NCBI GenBank assembly: GCA_003216135.1
Contig: QCJI01000011.1
Location: forward strand, 1 to 38,959
Direction of reading: 5' to 3'
From: Prochlorococcus sp. AG-409-A22
GTDB taxonomy: Bacteria > Cyanobacteriota > Cyanobacteriia > PCC-6307 > Cyanobiaceae
Length of the DNA: 38,959 nt
The notes under the pieces are model-generated. The model was not told the DNA's origin. It saw only the letters and a program-made list of their open reading frames with translations, and ran no database searches. This document shows, in pieces, positions 9,141 through 17,570 of the stretch (position 1 is its first letter; the number at the start of each line of letters is the position of its first letter). A program made the position numbers and the translations under genes.

Positions 9141-9932
9141 ATGGTTGAGCTAAAAAAATTATTAAATAATTCAAATAACAAAAAAGAACTTAGGGAATTA
9201 ATATATATTTCTAATTTAGCTTTGAAACATTGGGAAACTTATTGGAGTGGCTTTAATTCAACATATGTATGCGAAGAGATTCTCAAAGAATTTCAAAATT
9301 TAAATGATTTCAAATTCTTTATATATGGAGGATATAAATCGGCACAAAGATCTAAAATTGCATGCTATAGAGAAGACAATCCCCCTGAAGAAGAAGAGCT
9401 AATAAAAAATTTTCCCGCGAAAGGAATTAAAATTAGTGGTAATTTTTTATTCGATAATGCTACTCAAGATGACTTTAGATCTATCCTCATTCAAAATGGA
9501 GTGAGTGAAGAAAAGATTGGAGATATCTGGACTATTGGTGATAGAGGCGCTCAAGGGATTATTGAAAATTTAGATATTGAAAATCTAAATGAAAAGTTTT
9601 TTTATTTAAGAGACGTAAAAGTAAAAATAAATATAGTTAGCTTAAATGAATTACGAATACCGGTTGGCAGGTCACAAAAAATTATTAATACTGTAGAGGC
9701 TTCAAAAAGATTAGATGCTATAGCTTCTGCAGGATTTAGAATTTCCAGAACAAAAATACTTGAAAGGATAGAAACTGGGGTTCTTAGATTAAATGGTACT
9801 AAAGTTAATAAACCAACAATTACTTTAAAAATAGGTGATAAACTTCAACTAGAAAACAAAGGCTTTGTCGAAATTCTAGATTTACAAATCACCAAAAGAG
9901 AAAGATGGAAAGTTAAATTACTTAGAAAATGA
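9141..9932 (+). CDS. Photosystem II S4-domain protein (RNA-binding)
   Basis: A 263-residue protein with a YlmH-like N-terminal and central region and a C-terminal S4 RNA-binding domain at about residues 180-245 (SKRLDAIASAGFRISRTKI, then a GVLRLNGTKVNKP turn and a GDKLQLENKG segment). In cyanobacteria and plastids this family is annotated as a photosystem II S4-domain protein. Its link to PSII is from the family, and RNA binding is from the domain. The ATG abuts the preceding stop codon without a gap, which suggests translational coupling. tRNA-Val follows after 51 bases. Confidence 0.88.
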   Translation: MVELKKLLNNSNNKKELRELIYISNLALKHWETYWSGFNSTYVCEEILKEFQNLNDFKFFIYGGYKSAQRSKIACYREDNPPEEEELIKNFPAKGIKISGNFLFDNATQDDFRSILIQNGVSEEKIGDIWTIGDRGAQGIIENLDIENLNEKFFYLRDVKVKINIVSLNELRIPVGRSQKIINTVEASKRLDAIASAGFRISRTKILERIETGVLRLNGTKVNKPTITLKIGDKLQLENKGFVEILDLQITKRERWKVKLLRK

Positions 9933-9983
9933 AACTTTACCTGCTATTTTCATATAAGGAGTTTTAAATAACACTCTTTAAAA

Positions 9984-10055
9984 GGGCGATTAGCTCAGTG
10001 GTAGAGCACTACCTCGACACGGTAGTGGTCACTGGTTCGAATCCAGTATCGCCCA
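9984..10055 (+). tRNA. trnV: tRNA-Val (anticodon GAC)
   Basis: A complete cloverleaf of 72 bases. The acceptor GGGCGAT pairs with ATCGCCC, the D stem is GCTC/GAGC, the anticodon stem is CTACC/GGTAG, and the T arm is ACTGG-TTCGAAT-CCAGT. The seven-base anticodon loop (10014-10020) reads TCGACAC, placing GAC at 10016-10018, which reads GUC and GUU valine codons. Position 33 is C rather than the usual U. The 3' CCA is not encoded; after discriminator A the sequence continues TTAAA. Confidence 0.95.
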
Positions 10056-10119
10056 TTAAAATCTAGATAACTAAATCAATATCCACATAAAATAATTTCA
10101 TTTTTTAGATTAGCTAGAA

Positions 10120-10737
10120 ATGAAACTTAACCAATTAATTAACCTCCATAAAGGTATGACGGCTTTTGTCGTTTTAGGTCTAATGTTTTTTTATAATAAT
10201 TTTACAATTGCTCCTTTAGTTTACTTAGCTCTACATGGTACTTATGGATTACTTTGGTTACTCAAAGAAAAAATATTTCCGGACCCTTATTTTAAAGAAC
10301 AAATAAATTTTTTAACTTCAGTTACTGGTTTTATTTTCCTTGGAAGTTACTGGATAGCTCCATATATACTAATCTCCTCTTCGAAATCTGTTCCGGATTT
10401 AATAATAGCTGCATCTATATCAATAAATGTAATTGGTGTATTTTTACACTTTGCCAGTGATACGCAAAAATATTTTTCTTTGAAATTTAAAAAAGATTTA
10501 ATTAAAGATGGATTTTTCAAAAAGATAAGGAACACAAATTATCTCGGAGAAATACTAATTTATCTATCATTCGCCATGCTTTCTATGAGTTGGATACCAT
10601 TTGCTATTCTTGCAATATTTTTCTTTGTAGTTTTTCTACCAAGAATGATAAAAAAAGACAAGTCACTCACAAAATACTCTTCATTTGAAGATTACAAGAA
10701 AAAAACTGGTCTTATTTTGCCTAAATTTAATGCTTGA
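10120..10737 (+). CDS. Integral membrane protein, ICMT/DUF1295 steroid-reductase-like
   Basis: 205 residues with about five hydrophobic segments. The conserved part near the C-terminus (LIKDGFFKKIRNTNYLGEIL, about 127-146) matches the D-G-x-F-x-x-x-R-x-x-x-Y-x-G-E signature of the isoprenylcysteine-methyltransferase/DUF1295 superfamily, where it lines the cofactor site. The substrate is unknown. The last eight bases overlap the start of the next gene, so the two form an operon. The catalytic assignment is tentative because both methyltransferases and reductases share this motif. Confidence 0.75.
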   Translation: MKLNQLINLHKGMTAFVVLGLMFFYNNFTIAPLVYLALHGTYGLLWLLKEKIFPDPYFKEQINFLTSVTGFIFLGSYWIAPYILISSSKSVPDLIIAASISINVIGVFLHFASDTQKYFSLKFKKDLIKDGFFKKIRNTNYLGEILIYLSFAMLSMSWIPFAILAIFFFVVFLPRMIKKDKSLTKYSSFEDYKKKTGLILPKFNA

Positions 10738-11290
10738 AAACAACTTGCCAGGTTGGAGGCACGATTTAAAATCTTCCATAAGAAAAGAAGGTGAATCTCC
10801 TTCTAAGAGATGGGTACAGCTTGCTACAGTTAACGATAAGAATGAGCCTAGATTAAGAACAGTTGTTTTCAGAGGATGGCAACAAGATAGTTCAATGATT
10901 ATTTTTACAGATAGAAGAAGCGAAAAAATTAAGCATTTAAAATCTAATCCTAATGGAGAAATTTTATGGTTTTTTTTAACAGGCAAAACACAATATAGAT
11001 TCAAAGGAGAAATACATGAATTAAATGAATTAATTGATAACGAACATTATTGGAATACATTATCTGAAAAATCAAAATTTTCATGGTTCTGGGGATCTCC
11101 TGGCGAGAAAATCAATAAAAAATTTCAATCTACTAATGAAATACCACCCAATCTACCTAAGCCAGAAAATTTTGTAGTTCTAAAATTTGAAGTCGACTCA
11201 GTAGATCTTCTTAAATTAGAAAAGACTATTCACAGAAGATATTTATGGAAAAAAAATAATCAATGGAAAAAAATAGAAATTAATCCTTAA
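10730..11290 (+). CDS. Pyridoxamine 5'-phosphate oxidase-like FMN-binding protein
   Basis: About 186 residues from ATG 10730. An upstream in-frame ATG at 10685 would overlap the preceding gene by 53 bases and adds a Lys-rich stretch, so 10730 is preferred. The split-barrel PNPOx fold is shown by RWVQLATV...EPRLRTVVFRGW and the following FTDRRSEKIKHLKSNP and ILWFF segments. The C-terminal RRYLW is a further family feature. Members bind FMN and reduce or oxidise small substrates. It resembles the short cyanobacterial Alr4036-type proteins more than true PdxH. The substrate is unknown. It overlaps the preceding membrane-protein gene by eight bases. Confidence 0.82.
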   Translation: MLENNLPGWRHDLKSSIRKEGESPSKRWVQLATVNDKNEPRLRTVVFRGWQQDSSMIIFTDRRSEKIKHLKSNPNGEILWFFLTGKTQYRFKGEIHELNELIDNEHYWNTLSEKSKFSWFWGSPGEKINKKFQSTNEIPPNLPKPENFVVLKFEVDSVDLLKLEKTIHRRYLWKKNNQWKKIEINP

Positions 11291-11366
11291 AATATTTCTA
11301 AATTGTTGAATTAGGTTGAAAAAAATATAACGATCGTTCAGTTTTAAATAAAGAAACATTATTCTT

Positions 11367-11540
11367 ATGGATTTTTCTGAAATTCCCGAAAAACCTTTTA
11401 TTTTTTTATCTTGGGTAACGGCTTTAGGACTTTTAATAAGCCTTACAGAAGCGACAATAAGAATTAAAATTGAAAAGACAAACTCAAATCATAGAAGAAA
11501 AAAGCTTATTAAGAAGCTTTATCCTAAAAAGCTAGCCTGA
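11367..11540 (+). CDS. Small one-helix membrane protein
   Basis: 57 residues: a short acidic start (MDFSEIPEKPF), one hydrophobic helix (FIFLSWVTALGLLISLT), then a Lys/Arg-rich cytoplasmic tail. Its 3' end overlaps the convergent DoxX gene by nine bases. No family recognised; the clean frame, topology and spacing from the preceding gene support it. Confidence 0.6.
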   Translation: MDFSEIPEKPFIFLSWVTALGLLISLTEATIRIKIEKTNSNHRRKKLIKKLYPKKLA

Positions 11541-12086
11541 TATGTCTGAAAGTATATTCTCTTGTAGAAATTTAAACAAACTACCTTTGCTATATTTTTT
11601 CTTACCTTGATTTTCCTTAGATGAAACTTTTGATTTAGATAAAGTTTCAATTGCTTCTGATTCTTCTAATCTAAGAATTCTAATAATAACTTCGTCTATT
11701 GAAAAACTTCCAGGACCTGTTAAAAAGATTGAAGTTGCCGAAGCTAAATATAGAAGTAAAAGCTCTAAAAGAAAAATATTGAATCCTGAAGTAACTAGAG
11801 CATGATATATCGCTACTGAAATTGTCCCTGCTATTGCTAAAGCACCAAATCTTGTTGCCAAACCAATTATTAATAGCCAACTGCCTCCAATTTCAGAAAA
11901 AGCTGCAATATAGGAGAAAAAGATTGGGAAGGGTAAATGTAAAGGTCTTACAAAAGCATCTGCAAAATTTTCGATATTTGCTAATTTTTCGTAGCCATGA
12001 TGAATAAGAACTGTACCAGTAAAAACTCTAAGAATTAACAAAGCAGTATCTCTACTAAACGATTTTGTAAGAATTGTTTGAAGCAC
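11532..12086 (-). CDS. DoxX family membrane protein
   Basis: 184 residues with four hydrophobic helices within the first about 130 residues and a Lys/Ser-rich hydrophilic tail. The start of the domain (LLILRVFTGTVLIHHGYEKL) and the later FSYIAAFSEIGGSWLLIIGLATRFGALA segment are typical of DoxX/DoxD-like quinone-linked membrane proteins. The function in cyanobacteria is not established. It is transcribed divergently from the short-chain dehydrogenase across a 229-bp region with two inverted repeats. Confidence 0.88.
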   Translation of the reverse strand: MLQTILTKSFSRDTALLILRVFTGTVLIHHGYEKLANIENFADAFVRPLHLPFPIFFSYIAAFSEIGGSWLLIIGLATRFGALAIAGTISVAIYHALVTSGFNIFLLELLLLYLASATSIFLTGPGSFSIDEVIIRILRLEESEAIETLSKSKVSSKENQGKKKYSKGSLFKFLQENILSDISG

Positions 12087-12163
12087 TATAAAAAAATCTC
12101 TTTAAGTAAAAATAACTAGCCTCAGTTTCCATCGTGGATTAGTCGACAAAACTAATGCTTATT

Positions 12164-12179
12164 TAAGTATTTATACTTA
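12164..12179. promoter_or_regulatory. Inverted repeat TAAGTAT-TT-ATACTTA in divergent promoter region
   Basis: A perfect 7-2-7 inverted repeat lies between the divergent DoxX and SDR genes, 78 bases from the DoxX start. The same half-sites occur at 15009-15026 with a four-base spacer. The GTA...TAC core has the wrong spacing for an NtcA box (GTA-N8-TAC). Operator or hairpin; not assignable. Confidence 0.35.
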
Positions 12180-12267
12180 TCATCCAATAATTAATTTTGC
12201 TTGTTCAGGATTTACCTAAGATAAAAAATTAGCTCACGATAATGCCTTCAAGTATTTACAGTGAATT

Positions 12268-12288
12268 TGTAATCACGTCTTGATTACA
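12268..12288. promoter_or_regulatory. 21-bp inverted repeat upstream of the short-chain dehydrogenase
   Basis: TGTAATCA (12268-12275), spacer CGTCT, TGATTACA (12281-12288) is a perfect 8-5-8 inverted repeat ending 27 bases before the ATG at 12316. Its length and geometry fit a dimeric repressor or activator site. As RNA it would be a hairpin close to the ribosome-binding region. Confidence 0.45.
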
Positions 12289-12315
12289 TTTCAAATCAAT
12301 TTGCAGGATCACTAA

Positions 12316-13245
12316 ATGACTGCCACAATTTCTAGACTTAAAACTTCTAATTGGACAACATCTGATATACCTAATCTAAGGGGCAAAACAGCCCTTATAA
12401 CTGGAGCAAATAGTGGCCTCGGATACTACACAGCAAAAGCTTTTGCCGAGAAAAATGCTGATGTAATCGTTGCATGTAGAACGCTTGAAAAGTCTAATCA
12501 AACTATAAAAAAACTTAGAGCTTTAAATCCTGATGGAATATTTACTCCACTAGAATTAGATTTGTCAGATTTAAATAATGTTGTTGCAGTTCAGCCTAAA
12601 ATCTTTGATAATTTTGAAAATCTCGATTTGTTAATCAATAATGCAGGCATAATGCACCCTCCAAGAACACTAAGTGCTCAAGGATATGAAATACAGTTTG
12701 CAGTCAATCATCTGGCTCATATGCTTTTGACATTGAAGCTACTTCCTTTAATTGAAAGAAAAGAAAAATCCAGAATTGTAACAGTTACTTCTGGTGCACA
12801 ATTTTTTGGCAAAGTTGGATGGGGGAATCTCAAGGCAGAAAGCTATTACAACAAATGGGAGTCTTACTCCAACAGCAAATTAGCAAATGTAATGTTCGCC
12901 ATGGAACTAAATGAAAAATTAAAAGAGAAAAATCTTTTGTCTTTAGCTGCTCACCCAGGTATCGCAAAAACAAATCTTTTCTCTTCTCAAAAACCAAAAC
13001 CGAGTCCAATCGCAACTTTCTCCATGGGATTGTTTAGCCCTATCTTTCAATCTGCTGAGATGGGGGCTTTACCTCAACTTTTTGCTGCTACTTCACCAGA
13101 GGCAAGGGGTGGGGATCATTATGGACCTAAATTTAATTTCAGAGGTCATCCAAAACTATCTCCTACTTCTCCTTTCGCTATGAATAAAAAAGAAAGAAAA
13201 AATTTATGGGAGAAGAGTCTTGAAATAATTAGTAATTTCTTATAA
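12316..13245 (+). CDS. Short-chain dehydrogenase/reductase (retinol-dehydrogenase-like)
   Basis: 309 residues, a classical SDR. The NAD(P)-binding TGANSGLG is at residues 29-36, followed by ACRT (about 53-56, favouring NADP), NNAG at 108-111, catalytic Ser159 in TVTSGAQ, and the YSNSK motif with Tyr184 and Lys188. It resembles the WW-domain-oxidoreductase/retinol dehydrogenase and protochlorophyllide-reductase-like branch. The active-site context and sequence are not those of genuine light-dependent POR, so that name is not used. Substrate unknown. Confidence 0.88.
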   Translation: MTATISRLKTSNWTTSDIPNLRGKTALITGANSGLGYYTAKAFAEKNADVIVACRTLEKSNQTIKKLRALNPDGIFTPLELDLSDLNNVVAVQPKIFDNFENLDLLINNAGIMHPPRTLSAQGYEIQFAVNHLAHMLLTLKLLPLIERKEKSRIVTVTSGAQFFGKVGWGNLKAESYYNKWESYSNSKLANVMFAMELNEKLKEKNLLSLAAHPGIAKTNLFSSQKPKPSPIATFSMGLFSPIFQSAEMGALPQLFAATSPEARGGDHYGPKFNFRGHPKLSPTSPFAMNKKERKNLWEKSLEIISNFL

Positions 13246-13596
13246 GTTTTTCATTTTTACTAACTTAAGAAAGTACTTCAAAATATAAAACTTGGTCTCT
13301 GCAAGTTTCATAAATTCTGTTAAAGCGACATAATTTTTTCATCAAACTTTTTTATAGTTGAATAAAACCATCAAGATTTCATTGAAAACCGCTCTAAACC
13401 TTTGATGGAGTTAAGACCTTTTCTAATAAATTACCTGGAGCATTTCTCTCTAATTTTTTATAAAACCAAGAGAATCAATATTTAGCATTATCTTTCCTTT
13501 AATGCCTTTGATTAAGAAAGTAATCCTAGGTTAAATTATTCGCTCATGATTGAATAAATCCCTAAAGACATTATTATTAATCTAATTTAAAATTTA
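13246..13596. other. Intergenic region before murD
   Basis: 351 bases without a convincing gene. The only frames are a 26-codon ATG frame at 13405-13485 and a 23-codon minus-strand frame near 13240-13311, neither with a good ribosome-binding site. A weak inverted repeat (TTATTC 13536-13541 and GAATAA 13552-13557) lies 40 bases before murD. The murD promoter must be here. Confidence 0.6.
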
Positions 13597-14994
13597 ATGA
13601 TAGATAATAATTATTTAAGTAAACCAAAAAAAACCAATTTTGTTATTGGATTAGGAAAATCTGGGTTTTGGGCTGCTAAGTTTTTAAGAAGCATAAATAA
13701 GAAAGTAATTGTTTGGGAAAGTAAAGATAGTAAAGAAATATTAGAAAGAAAAAAAGAGCTCGAAAAACTGGATATATTTGTCTCTATCAATAAAGAATTC
13801 ATATTTGAAGAAATTAATCCATGGTTAAAAGAAATTGAATCTGTTGTTGTAAGTCCATCAATACCTAATGATCATCAAACGATACTTAAACTAAAACAAA
13901 ATGGGGTCAAAGTAATCGGAGAAGTAAATATTGCATGGGCAAGTTTAAATGATACAAATTGGATCGGAATTACAGGCACTAATGGAAAAACTACTGTTAC
14001 TCACTTACTAAGCCATATACTATGCAAAAATAAATTATTTGCTCCATTTGCTGGTAATATTGGCACTCCATTATGTAAATATGCTCATGCTAAAAAACAT
14101 GAGAAAATTGACTGGGTTGTAGCTGAATTAAGCAGTTATCAAATAGAAATAGCTCCCGAAGTGAAACCTAAAATTGGAATTTGGACTACCTTCACAGAGG
14201 ATCATCTTGAAAGACATAAAACCCTTGAAAATTATTTTAAAATAAAAAAAAGTTTACTAAAAAATTCAGAATTTAGAATTTATAATTATGACGATGAAAA
14301 CTTAAGAAGAAACTATCAATCTCTCTCAGATGGAATTTGGGTCACAACTTTTTTAAATAAATCAGCTATAGAAAAATGTGATTATTGTATAGATGATCAA
14401 GAATTTATACTAGAGAGAGATGAAAGACTTTTTAAGCTTGATAATTTTATTTTAAAAGGGAATCATAATCTTCAAAATCTCTTATTAGCTATTGCTGCAG
14501 CAAGAAAAATTGGTTTATCTGCAAAAAATATTAAGGATTCCTTATCTAGTTATAACCAACTCCCTCATAGATTAGAAACAATTTATAAACAAAATGATCT
14601 GGAAATAATTAATGACAGTAAATCTACAAACTTTGATTCTTCTATCGCTGGAATAAAGTCAATTAATGGTGAACTAATAATAATTTCTGGAGGGAGAATC
14701 AAAGGCCATCAATATAGTGAATGGATAAAAGTTGTAAATACAAAAGCCAAAACTGTTTTTCTTTTTGGAGAGAGCTCAAAAATTCTAAAAAAAGGGCTAA
14801 TTGATGGTGGATTTACAAAAGATATTTTTGAATTTCCAGATCTTAAAGAATTAATAAACTTTATTTTTCCTTATTTAAAAAAGAATAAAGTTAATACATT
14901 ATTATTCTCACCAGCATGCTCAAGTTTTGATCAATTTAGCAATTATGAAGAAAGAGGTGATGTTTTCAAGAGATTAATTAAAGAAAAATTCTAA
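13597..14994 (+). CDS. murD: UDP-N-acetylmuramoyl-L-alanine--D-glutamate ligase
   Basis: A 465-residue Mur ligase that adds D-Glu to UDP-MurNAc-L-Ala in peptidoglycan synthesis. The ATP-binding loop [10 protein letters not shown] is at residues 124-133. The central domain contains ELSSYQIE and [10 protein letters not shown] (metal/substrate residues). The C-terminal domain has the [10 protein letters not shown] motif and ends with [21 protein letters not shown], characteristic of MurD. The N-terminal Rossmann-like domain binds the UDP part. It is a single gene here, not in a dcw cluster, as is usual in cyanobacteria. Confidence 0.96.
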   Translation: MIDNNYLSKPKKTNFVIGLGKSGFWAAKFLRSINKKVIVWESKDSKEILERKKELEKLDIFVSINKEFIFEEINPWLKEIESVVVSPSIPNDHQTILKLKQNGVKVIGEVNIAWASLNDTNWIGITGTNGKTTVTHLLSHILCKNKLFAPFAGNIGTPLCKYAHAKKHEKIDWVVAELSSYQIEIAPEVKPKIGIWTTFTEDHLERHKTLENYFKIKKSLLKNSEFRIYNYDDENLRRNYQSLSDGIWVTTFLNKSAIEKCDYCIDDQEFILERDERLFKLDNFILKGNHNLQNLLLAIAAARKIGLSAKNIKDSLSSYNQLPHRLETIYKQNDLEIINDSKSTNFDSSIAGIKSINGELIIISGGRIKGHQYSEWIKVVNTKAKTVFLFGESSKILKKGLIDGGFTKDIFEFPDLKELINFIFPYLKKNKVNTLLFSPACSSFDQFSNYEERGDVFKRLIKEKF

Positions 14995-15008
14995 TTAAAT
15001 TATAAAGT

Positions 15009-15026
15009 TAAGTATTAATATACTTA
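15009..15026. promoter_or_regulatory. Inverted repeat TAAGTAT-TAAT-ATACTTA downstream of murD
   Basis: A perfect 7-4-7 inverted repeat with the same arms as the element at 12164-12179. It lies between murD and the next plus-strand gene. No T tract follows, so it is not a standard terminator. Confidence 0.3.
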
Positions 15027-15119
15027 GAATTAATAATCTGGTCGGTCATCACAACCAATAGCTTACTAGCAAATATACAGTTAATTAGTTAGATTTTAAT
15101 TATAAATCTGGTATTAAAA

Positions 15120-15434
15120 ATGAGTGAATCTAACAATTTACCTCAATCAATAAGCCATAAAAAATTAAGCTATTTGATGCTTAACGCACAAAAAGATGTT
15201 TCTTTTTCTGATGACCTAGGAAATATTGATGATACAGAAAAAAGAGAATTTAATGATTTAATTAGTAATTGGGAAAACATAACCAAGGATGTAATCAAAA
15301 CAATATCAAAAAGAAACAAGAATTTATTAAATGATAAATCTTCAAATTCATTAATTGCTCTGGGAGCTATGGAAGTTCATCTTAATATGGCAATACAGGC
15401 ACTCAATGCATTTAACAAAGACTCTGAAGAATAA
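15120..15434 (+). CDS. Hypothetical soluble protein, 104 residues
   Basis: No known domain recognised. The protein is hydrophilic and largely helical, with an acidic middle (FSDDLGNIDDTEKREFNDLI) and a more hydrophobic C-terminal helix (SLIALGAMEVHLNMAIQALNAF). No signal peptide and no cysteines. It ends four bases before the end of the convergent pirin gene. Length, frame and composition support a real gene. Confidence 0.7.
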   Translation: MSESNNLPQSISHKKLSYLMLNAQKDVSFSDDLGNIDDTEKREFNDLISNWENITKDVIKTISKRNKNLLNDKSSNSLIALGAMEVHLNMAIQALNAFNKDSEE

Positions 15435-15438
15435 AAAG

Positions 15439-16167
15439 CTATAAAGACGCCATCGAAAACAAAAGGCAATCTACTTCTTCGCCAGTTTCTATAGAAAAAT
15501 CTTTGGCATTATAGGCCTCAAACCCCAAACCATCCCCCGAAGATAGACCAACATCTAAAGAATTATATTTAGACCTTACAAGTAAATTACCATCAATTAT
15601 TTGTATCCAATTAAATTTTTTTATTTCTGAGGGTAAATGTTTTTCTTTGAGAGGCTTATATCTACATCGCCATATAGCAATATCTTGATTAATAAAAAGT
15701 TTATTTCTCTTAGGTTCTGACGAAATAATAAGATGTTCCCCAAAAGTTTTTTCAATTGACCTTTGTTTATAATCTGGTTTTAGATTCTTTAGATTCGGGA
15801 ATATCCAAATCTGAAACAACTTACAGATTTTATTTTCTTCATTTTGCTCACTATGTGTGATTCCAGTACCAGCAGACATCACTTGAACTTCATTTTCACG
15901 AATTTTTCCTATGTTATTTAATGAATCTCTATGAGTTATTGCCCCTTTTATGACAATAGTAATTATCTCCATATTGGAATGAGAATGGCTGCCAAAACCA
16001 GAATTAGGAGAAATAATATCTTCATTTATGACTCTAATTTTCCCGAAATTGTCCCAAGATGGATCTCTATGTTCAGCAAAAGAAAATGAATGCATTGACT
16101 TAAGCCATTCTCTACTTGATATAAATCTTTCACTAGATCTTCTCAATTTAATAACTTTAAAGGTCAT
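15439..16167 (-). CDS. Pirin family protein (bicupin)
   Basis: A 242-residue protein starting with the family's RRSSER...W motif (about residues 9-22) and followed by HSFSFAEHRDPSWDNFG (about 26-42). Metal-binding residues lie in GFGSHSHSNMEIITIV (about 57-72) and MSAGTGITHSEQNE (about 96-109). The C-terminal cupin is less conserved, as usual. Bacterial pirins act as quercetin dioxygenases in vitro or as enzyme and transcription modulators; the role here is unknown. Confidence 0.92.
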   Translation of the reverse strand: MTFKVIKLRRSSERFISSREWLKSMHSFSFAEHRDPSWDNFGKIRVINEDIISPNSGFGSHSHSNMEIITIVIKGAITHRDSLNNIGKIRENEVQVMSAGTGITHSEQNEENKICKLFQIWIFPNLKNLKPDYKQRSIEKTFGEHLIISSEPKRNKLFINQDIAIWRCRYKPLKEKHLPSEIKKFNWIQIIDGNLLVRSKYNSLDVGLSSGDGLGFEAYNAKDFSIETGEEVDCLLFSMASL

Positions 16168-16258
16168 AAAATATTTTTAGCCTATTATCAAAAATTTCAA
16201 GAGAGGAATTTTCTACAAGAAAGATTATCAGATATAAAAGGTGATTAAATATAATTAT

Positions 16259-16387
16259 TTATTGATTTATCTTACTTTGAGCTTTATTAGCTTTATTAAT
16301 AATTTTCTTTGCTTCTTCTCTTGTAGAACATTTTTCAGCCTCAACATTTAAGTTTTTTAATTTATTTAATTGCTTTGAGATTTTCAT
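16259..16387 (-). CDS. Small Lys-rich helical protein
   Basis: 42 residues, MKISKQLNKLKNLNVEAEKC followed by a Lys/Ala/Asn-rich helix ending KINQ. One cysteine. Strongly amphipathic, possibly a coiled coil. It lies in the 305-base gap between pirin and the DUF1643 gene on their strand. No family known to me. Confidence 0.5.
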   Translation of the reverse strand: MKISKQLNKLKNLNVEAEKCSTREEAKKIINKANKAQSKINQ

Positions 16388-16472
16388 ATTGTTTTCAATT
16401 AATAATTAAAATTAACATATATTTTTTTAAATAGCTAAGGTCTTCTAATTAAACAAATTTGAATTCAAATTG

Positions 16473-17006
16473 TTATTCCGATTTTAGTATAGATTTATCA
16501 CAACAATATAAAGGATGAATTGGATTATGTTTCATCGTTTTTTTTATAAAAAGTGGTCCAAGAGGTTTCTCAAAATGATCTTTTTTTATTGAATAAAATT
16601 TCATGATTATTTTTGAAACTTTTTTATTTCTATTAAGAAATGTGCCTTTATTACCCCAACCTAACCATAAATGGCAATTTATATTTTCTGACCAATATTT
16701 TAGATTCTTATAAATAAACTTATTATTTAGGTAGCCAATGGGTTTTTGATGAGTAAATAGTTTTTCGGGATTACTAGAGATTAAAGCAAAAAGATTGAGA
16801 AGTTTTAGTTTGCCATAATTGTAATTTCTGCAAATTCTGATTATTTTCTTTGTTGTATTATCAAGGTAAACAGAATCTGATAGTGAAGGATTTAAACCAA
16901 TAAAAATTATTTCTTTTTTAGAGTTAGAGATTTTATAACTTAAACTCCATCTATATTTTTTATTTTTACTGATTATGCAATTTCTTTCTAATAATAAATT
17001 TTTCAA
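16473..17006 (-). CDS. DUF1643 family protein
   Basis: 177 residues. The family pattern is clear: YRWSLSYKI (about 18-26), IIFIGLNPSLSDS (about 33-45), a D-N-T-x-x-x-x-x-R-x-C segment, a YGKLKLLNLFALISSNPEKL segment (about 64-83), PIGYLNN, and LWLGWGNKG (about 112-120). The biochemical function of DUF1643 is not established. It overlaps by four bases the upstream DUF2214 gene, implying translational coupling. Confidence 0.85.
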   Translation of the reverse strand: MKNLLLERNCIISKNKKYRWSLSYKISNSKKEIIFIGLNPSLSDSVYLDNTTKKIIRICRNYNYGKLKLLNLFALISSNPEKLFTHQKPIGYLNNKFIYKNLKYWSENINCHLWLGWGNKGTFLNRNKKVSKIIMKFYSIKKDHFEKPLGPLFIKKTMKHNPIHPLYCCDKSILKSE

Positions 17007-17488
17007 CCCAGACCAACCCCTCTAGCCATAAGAGTTGCAAAAATAGGTATAGTCGCAAAGCCTACTAATTCTGTTGTAATTATAAATCTAAACCTCTTAA
17101 CAAGATTCTCAGAAATTTCTGGTAATTTATTTTTGCTTAGTGGTATAGCCCATAAAATGTAGGTTGTTGTTGGGTATAAAGAAAGTAATCCGACTAAGAC
17201 GTAAAGAGACACCTTAATCCAAAATACAGGATTAGCAGTATAAAAATCTCCTCCTTGGCCAAAATATTTAACACGTAAAATACCAGTAACCAATATTGCG
17301 ACTCCTGCTAAACCGTAAACCATATCTGCAATAATCATTGAAATTGTCTCATTCCTATTAAGATCAACTTTAAGAGTTAATCTTTCAAAAAAAAGCGAAG
17401 CAAAGCACAATATTATGCCTAAATAATGTATGTAAGCCACTAGTGCACTTTTAGCAATTTCACCTGTAAATAAAGTTCCTAGTAACAT
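17003..17488 (-). CDS. DUF2214 family membrane protein
   Basis: 161 residues with four hydrophobic helices (about 12-35, 47-70, 87-110 and 132-155). The YIHYLGIILCFASLFFE start and the RVKYFGQGGDFYTANPVFWIKVSLY segment are typical of the DUF2214/COG3556 family of predicted cyanobacterial membrane proteins. Function unknown. It is first in a two-gene unit with the DUF1643 gene. Confidence 0.85.
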   Translation of the reverse strand: MLLGTLFTGEIAKSALVAYIHYLGIILCFASLFFERLTLKVDLNRNETISMIIADMVYGLAGVAILVTGILRVKYFGQGGDFYTANPVFWIKVSLYVLVGLLSLYPTTTYILWAIPLSKNKLPEISENLVKRFRFIITTELVGFATIPIFATLMARGVGLG

Positions 17489-17570
17489 TTTTAAGTCTAA
17501 ATTTATACAATACTAACCACCAAAAAAAGTATTTGTTTAGAAAAAGAATATTAAGTTAAAAATCAAAAAA

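Noticed and set aside
11329-11338. AACGATCGTT palindrome resembling HIP1
   Set aside because: Only the CGATCG core matches; a single 10-bp palindrome is expected by chance.
12164-12179. NtcA binding site
   Set aside because: GTA and TAC are separated by four bases rather than eight.
12316-13245. Annotation as light-dependent protochlorophyllide reductase
   Set aside because: The protein is a related SDR, but the active-site surroundings (YSNSK) and other blocks are not those of true POR.
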